From assembly GCA_015501585.1 (NCBI GenBank), contig JADNRY010000004.1:976386-1040385 (forward strand): DNA of 64,000 nt, read 5' to 3'. Numbering within the stretch: the stretch's first letter is position 1; every line of letters begins with the position of its first letter. Below, one piece after another: positions 59,761-64,000 of the stretch. A program made the position numbers and the translations under genes. The stretch is from Rhodocollybia butyracea (Eukaryota; Basidiomycota; Agaricomycetes; Agaricales; Omphalotaceae). Under the pieces are notes generated by a model. It made no database searches. It was not told the DNA's origin and saw only the letters and a program-made list of their open reading frames with translations.

Positions 59761-60890
59761 AAGAGGGTTATACGGAGCCCAAACGTGATAACTGTAGCTA
59801 AGGCTTAGTATCTCAGCGATAATGCTCAGCAAGCCGTGATGATACACCTACAAGCGTAGTCTGATACTAAGCTAGCGAGGATACTTGAGGTGCCCAGAGA
59901 CATCAACACTAGATTGTCAGTCTAGTTTCTATCCACCCAATACATACACAAATCTGTATATTTGGATGTCTTGAAGTGGGATGAGTACTGGCAGCGGCGT
60001 TACCCAGGGAAGGCATCAGAAGGGGAATGCAATCCTCGTACTGCTAATACGCTAGTTTTCTGGCCAGGCCTGTATAATCTAGGTTTTGCTATTTCTAGCA
60101 TATCTGGAGTGTACAAAGGATAATAAGGACTATAGTGAGTTGCATTGTGGATGGTGAAAGTCCTCACCTCTGCCTGCACTCAATCTAAAGTCCTTGAGAA
60201 CAGATAAACCTAGGAATTGGGAAATCTAATTCCTAGGAAATTCAAATTCTAGGAAATCTGGAACTTAGGAAACCTAGGAACTAGAGAATACTAGTATCTG
60301 TTCAATATTAGGCTAGACTGACTTGAGCATACCAAGGGAATTAATTCACACAAGTTCACAAGTTGGGGTGTTAGTTCAACTGAGACATACTTAGCTACCT
60401 GTTAGGAAATGTTCTCGGATATGGACACCCATTTATATGTGATATCAGTCAGCCTAGTCTGCTGAATCATAACTATATTAAAGCTTATTAATTGCACTTT
60501 TGTGCTGACTGATACCCACTTAACATGATTACTCACCCTCTTTTACTTACTAAGTCTGTTTCTGTCTTACTCATCTCACTCCTTTTTGCTTACTGTACAT
60601 ATGTATCTATTTATGGTAATACTCCGAGAATGTATAAAAGGGAGCACTGCTTGAGGTGCATCCCCAGGTTTTGATCCCCCAAGTGGTGCTTGAATCCTCT
60701 AAGACCTATACCTCTCTTGGTGTGTAGACAGAATACTCTAGGTTTTGGTGAGACTGTGGCTTGCACAGTAAGCCATTTCCAGGTTAAAGTTCTTCCTGCA
60801 TATCCTTGTGGTGGTTAAATCTTAAATAAAAGTTGTGCCCATTCTCTATTGTGAGAGTGTGAAATTGTGACAAGTCATATTGTTGACTTA
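59761..60890. other. Repeat-derived noncoding DNA with an LTR-like promoter
   Basis: No coding frames. It contains a degenerate CCTAGGAA-type patch (60208-60290). About 60400-60860 has solo-LTR features: a TGTTAGG start, a TATA box (TATAAAA, 60633-60639) and a downstream AATAAAA signal at about 60,824. I could not find the matching end or a target-site duplication, so the call is tentative. Confidence 0.4.
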
Positions 60891-61020
60891 TTGTTTGGAC
60901 ATTTGGTCCCATTGTTGAAAGGCATTTGGCCTATTGTTTGGACACTTGGTCCCATTGTTGAAAGGCATTTGGCCTATTGTTTGGACACTTGGTCCCATTG
61001 AACTTGTTGAATTTGGCACT
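60891..61020. repeat. 43-bp tandem repeat, about three copies
   Basis: The unit starting TTGTTTGGACACTTGGTCCC recurs at 60891, 60934 and 60977, a constant 43-bp period. The first two copies are nearly identical; the third diverges after CCCATTG. Confidence 0.9.
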
Positions 61021-62904
61021 TGGCCCTTCTCTCTTAGAAGTAAAACCTAGAAAAACTATATCTGTGGAGTGAAGGTCAACCTTTACTAAAACTAGAGAAA
61101 CAATTCAAAGGAGGAATCCTTGACAACTCACTGTGACACTCGCATAAAAATAAAAGTGCTGTGTAAGCAAGTTGTATACTACAACTGTTGAAACAGATCA
61201 CATACAATACTGCGCTAGTGGAAAGACGGACACTGGAGGATAAGATCTATGATCGCCTTATGGACTGGAAGGAAGATCTTAACATGTTACAATGACTAGT
61301 CAGGTTGCGATGCGGCACAGCTGCTAGATGATTAAGCTAGGCAAATTTGATATTTGATTATTGGCTGACTATTGACTAGGAAAGTCCTACTGCAATAAAC
61401 CTGATGATCTTACGGTGGATAGGCTATTGCCAAGCCACAGCTCTGATGATCCACAAGCTCTGAGCATTGTGCTAGCACACATAACTCTGGGGTTCTTGGT
61501 ATCTACTCAAAGCTAGTGAAGTGAACTATCACTGGGAGATGTTATTATCTTAAGGGATTGAGCTGGACTGGCTCAAAACCTACCAGACAACCTCAAGGAT
61601 AAACATGCGGACATGTACCTGTGTGGAGCCATGAAACATCTGATGGAAGGAATGGTTATTTGCAGTACAAGATTCCGCGAGGACCAGAATATGTTAACCC
61701 ATTTTAATTTCTTTTACTTTGATACCCAAATCAGGACTGTACCTAAATTGGGACAGTTTTCTAGATAAATGTACAATATGTCCAGGCTAGAGTTTCCTTT
61801 CTTAGCTAAATTCCTCTCTTTCTTGAATTTCCATCTCACTCCGTTTCTCTCCAACTCTGTTTCATCTCTTTTCGTATTAAACTAGTAAAGACCAGTATAT
61901 AAGCCTGATGTATTTATCTCATAAATCAAGTTATCTTGCCACCTCTCATAACCACCTGTTGTGACAAAGTCAAAGGTCTCTTCACCGCCGGAGTCTGCTA
62001 GTCCTCTTAATTCCCCTGGTTTAAAAGTACCAAGTCAATCAAACACCGTAACTGGGTGTTTGTTTAGGGTGCGTACAGAGTCTAGCTTTCTCTTTGAAGT
62101 TAATATTATATTCTATCTTATAAAGTTTGGATTGGTGTAATAGAAGCTTTGTAACAGCTTTTGCGCCCGCTTGAGATTGAGTTAGGTCTTTTGCATGAAT
62201 CTAGTTGCTTCCTTAGAGGGGATGGCTTCTAGTAAAGAATTATTCAGCTCCAGAGTCAGTTCAGTCACCCACTTTTTTAGTCTAAATTAGCTTACACTTT
62301 TGTTACATTGACCTGACTAAAAAGACCCAGAATCCTGGGCTTATCCTTCAGGGCTAAACCCCAAGGTCATGACCTACTGCCCAGGTCATGACCTAGGTCA
62401 GGTTGGTCTAGTACATGGCCTAGGGTAGGGTAGGGGATGGTGTAGCAGGGGTGGGGGAGTGTGAGAGGGAAATGGGAGACCTGATGTGAGGGAGGAAGAC
62501 CAAAGGTAGGTAGGCAGGTAGATGAACTAGGGTTGAATAGGGCATGCTTTGGGATGGGTAGGGGATGGGTAGAGGAGTGTAGAAGAGTGTCTGAGAGGGA
62601 TAAGGAGTGTCTGGAAGAGGCAGAGAAGTGTGTGTGAGTGTAGGAGGGGGGAGACCAAAGAACAGAATCACCAGGAAAAGGGAGGACAGGCACTAGGGAT
62701 GATAAGGGAGGCTGTGTTAATGGATACCTGGGAGAGAGGACAGTGGAATGATTGAGATGCTGTGGGAGAGATCAGAACAATTGTTAGAGGGATTGGGGAA
62801 TTGTTTCTGTGGTGGCCACAACATGGTGGGGGTCTTACAGGCCACTGTTAGATATGTGGAGTAGGCAGAGCAGGAGGGGTAGAACCACTTGCTCTGGGCA
62901 AACT
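61021..62904. other. Repeat-derived noncoding DNA
   Basis: No gene supported. CT-rich and AG-rich stretches dominate (62,440-62,720 is strongly purine-biased on the plus strand, producing spurious minus-strand Pro/Ser frames). Palindromic GGTCATGACC occurs twice, near 62,367 and 62,384, ahead of the GGTCTTGACC array. Confidence 0.6.
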
Positions 62905-63128
62905 TGGTCTTGACCTGGGTTACCTTGGTCTTGACCCTAGGTCAACTTGGTCTTGACCAGGGGCAGGCTGGTCTTGACCTGGGTCACCTTGGTCTTGACC
63001 TAGGTTAACTTGGTCAAGACCAAGGTTAGGTTGGTCTTGACCTGGATCAACCTGATCTTGACCTAGGTCACCTTGGTCTTGACCTAGGCCACCTTGGTCT
63101 TGACCTAGGTTAGGTTGGTCTTGACCTA
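62905..63128. repeat. 21-bp minisatellite, about 11 units, one unit inverted at the core
   Basis: The core GGTCTTGACC recurs about every 21 bp from 62,905 to 63,117, in a unit like CTTGGTCTTGACCTAGGTCA. The unit near 63,012 carries GGTCAAGACC, the exact reverse complement of the core, and the one near 63,054 reads GATCTTGACC. The array is noncoding. Confidence 0.92.
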
Positions 63129-63169
63129 AAGCATTTTTAAAAATGACTAATTAGGAAATTTTAATATTT

Positions 63170-63720
63170 TTGCAGTGGATTGAGGTCAAAGCTGTTTTTA
63201 TTACCAAAGTAGGAAATTTTCAAACACTTTAATTGGTTTTATGTTTTTCTAATAGAGTTAGACACTTTTGGAAATTTTGATAAATTACTATATTAGGCAA
63301 TTTTATTCTCAATAGGGTTTTATTTCCTAATTAGGTAATTTCAAAACTTTTGCAGTGGATGAGGTCAAAGCTGTTTTCATTGCCTAATTGAAAAGTGACA
63401 AAGCTTTTGCAGTGGATGAGGCCAAAGCTGTTTTATTACTTAATTGAGAAATCACAATCCTTGCAGTGGATGAGGTCAAAGCTGTTTTCACTACTTAATT
63501 GGAAAATGACAAACTTAACACAAAAACTGTTTACACTCTTTCCCTGAGGACAACTGCTTGTAGTAGACATCCAGATCTCCTCTCTATATATAGAACAGGT
63601 TGCTCACCACAAATGAAGCCAATCCTGTGGTGGGAAGGGGCTGGATTGCAAATATTTTTTGGATAACCTTTGATTGTAGTGGATGAGGCCAAAGCTGTAT
63701 GTCCATAAAAGGAAATCAAT
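63170..63720. repeat. Degenerate ~56-60 bp repeat with core GCAGTGGATGAGGTCAAAGC
   Basis: The core is seen near 63,172, 63,352, 63,408, 63,464 and (as GTGGATGAGGCCAAAGC) 63,680. Spacing is 56-57 bp in the middle and about three times that before the first pair. Between cores lie AT-rich segments with TAATTAGGAAATTT-like sequence. Noncoding. Confidence 0.85.
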
Positions 63721-64000
63721 GAAAAGTGTTGAGTCTAAAGATTGCTTGATATAACATGCAGATTGCAATGGATAAGGCTGATCCTTTTCATCCCCTGATA
63801 CCCTGATATGTTCTCTACCCTTTCTGGTCTCAGATATATTTAGATGGCCCCTGGGAGATCAGTCTTTATTGATCTTTACACTTTCCCATCAAAAACCCTT
63901 ATTTTTTCGAAATTAGAGGATAGGTACGCATCCAGGGCAGGGTGGACCACAGGCTTCTAGGACATTGTACCCTGGTATGATAGATACATCCAGACGACTC

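Noticed and set aside
62367..62693. Pro/Ser/Thr/His-rich minus-strand open frames
   Set aside because: They come from a purine-rich plus-strand repeat; two frames are open at once and composition is that of simple sequence.
1..64000. CRISPR arrays, bacterial operons, riboswitches, rRNA or tRNA genes
   Set aside because: The DNA is intron-rich fungal sequence; no spaced identical repeats with unique spacers were seen, and no cloverleaf with both A and B boxes was found by eye.

Overview
This window is nuclear DNA from a filamentous basidiomycete, most likely an Agaricomycete. Genes are packed with short introns of about 45-75 bp, mostly GT-AG with a few GC-AG. The proteins (Rlm1-type MADS factor, RAD52, SMC1, NDUFB7, PCMT, RTA1-like exporter, a multi-intron P450, a LINE with RNase H) are fungal in type. 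Exon structures below were rebuilt by hand from splice signals, reading phase and recall of protein families; no search was run.

Layout. 1-7.3 kb: one unknown minus-strand gene (2.8-4.3 kb) in otherwise gene-poor DNA. 7.3-14.2 kb: an intact MADS-box factor, an intact FAD monooxygenase, then a second copy of the block carrying a MADS-box fragment and a frameshifted monooxygenase. 14.4-21.4 kb: RAD52, two tandem MaoC/hotdog dehydratases, and an RTA1-type membrane protein. 22.6-25.8 kb: a tandemly repeated ~1.55 kb unit holding an unrecognised minus-strand gene. 26.4-30.5 kb: an intact F-box gene and a decayed tandem copy. 32.4-33.4 kb: a 2OG-Fe dioxygenase-like gene. 35.1-38.8 kb: a cytochrome P450 split within an exon by a 1.48 kb LTR element that carries one non-pol ORF. 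39.8-41.0 kb: a peroxisomal enoyl-CoA hydratase, divergent from SMC1 (41.4-46.3 kb). 46.6-54.1 kb: a hypothetical membrane protein and a very large Ser-rich protein in many frames. 54.4-56.3 kb: a divergent NDUFB7/PCMT pair. 56.6-64 kb: a 5'-truncated LINE with a poly(A) tail, then repeat-derived DNA with minisatellites.

Two themes cut across the window. First, four local tandem duplications lie within about 21 kb (monooxygenase, MaoC, unknown unit, F-box), and in three of them one copy is decayed. Second, many apparent frameshifts are single-base losses in short homopolymers. They also hit SMC1 and RAD52, which a living fungus should keep intact, so many of these breaks may be assembly errors and pseudogene calls need care. 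The RTA1-like gene, the two MaoC genes, the hydratase, the MADS gene, the first monooxygenase and PCMT read cleanly. The MaoC enzymes and the hydratase fit peroxisomal fatty-acid oxidation, and two of the three end in the PTS1-like tripeptide AKL. No operon-like cluster with one obvious pathway was seen.
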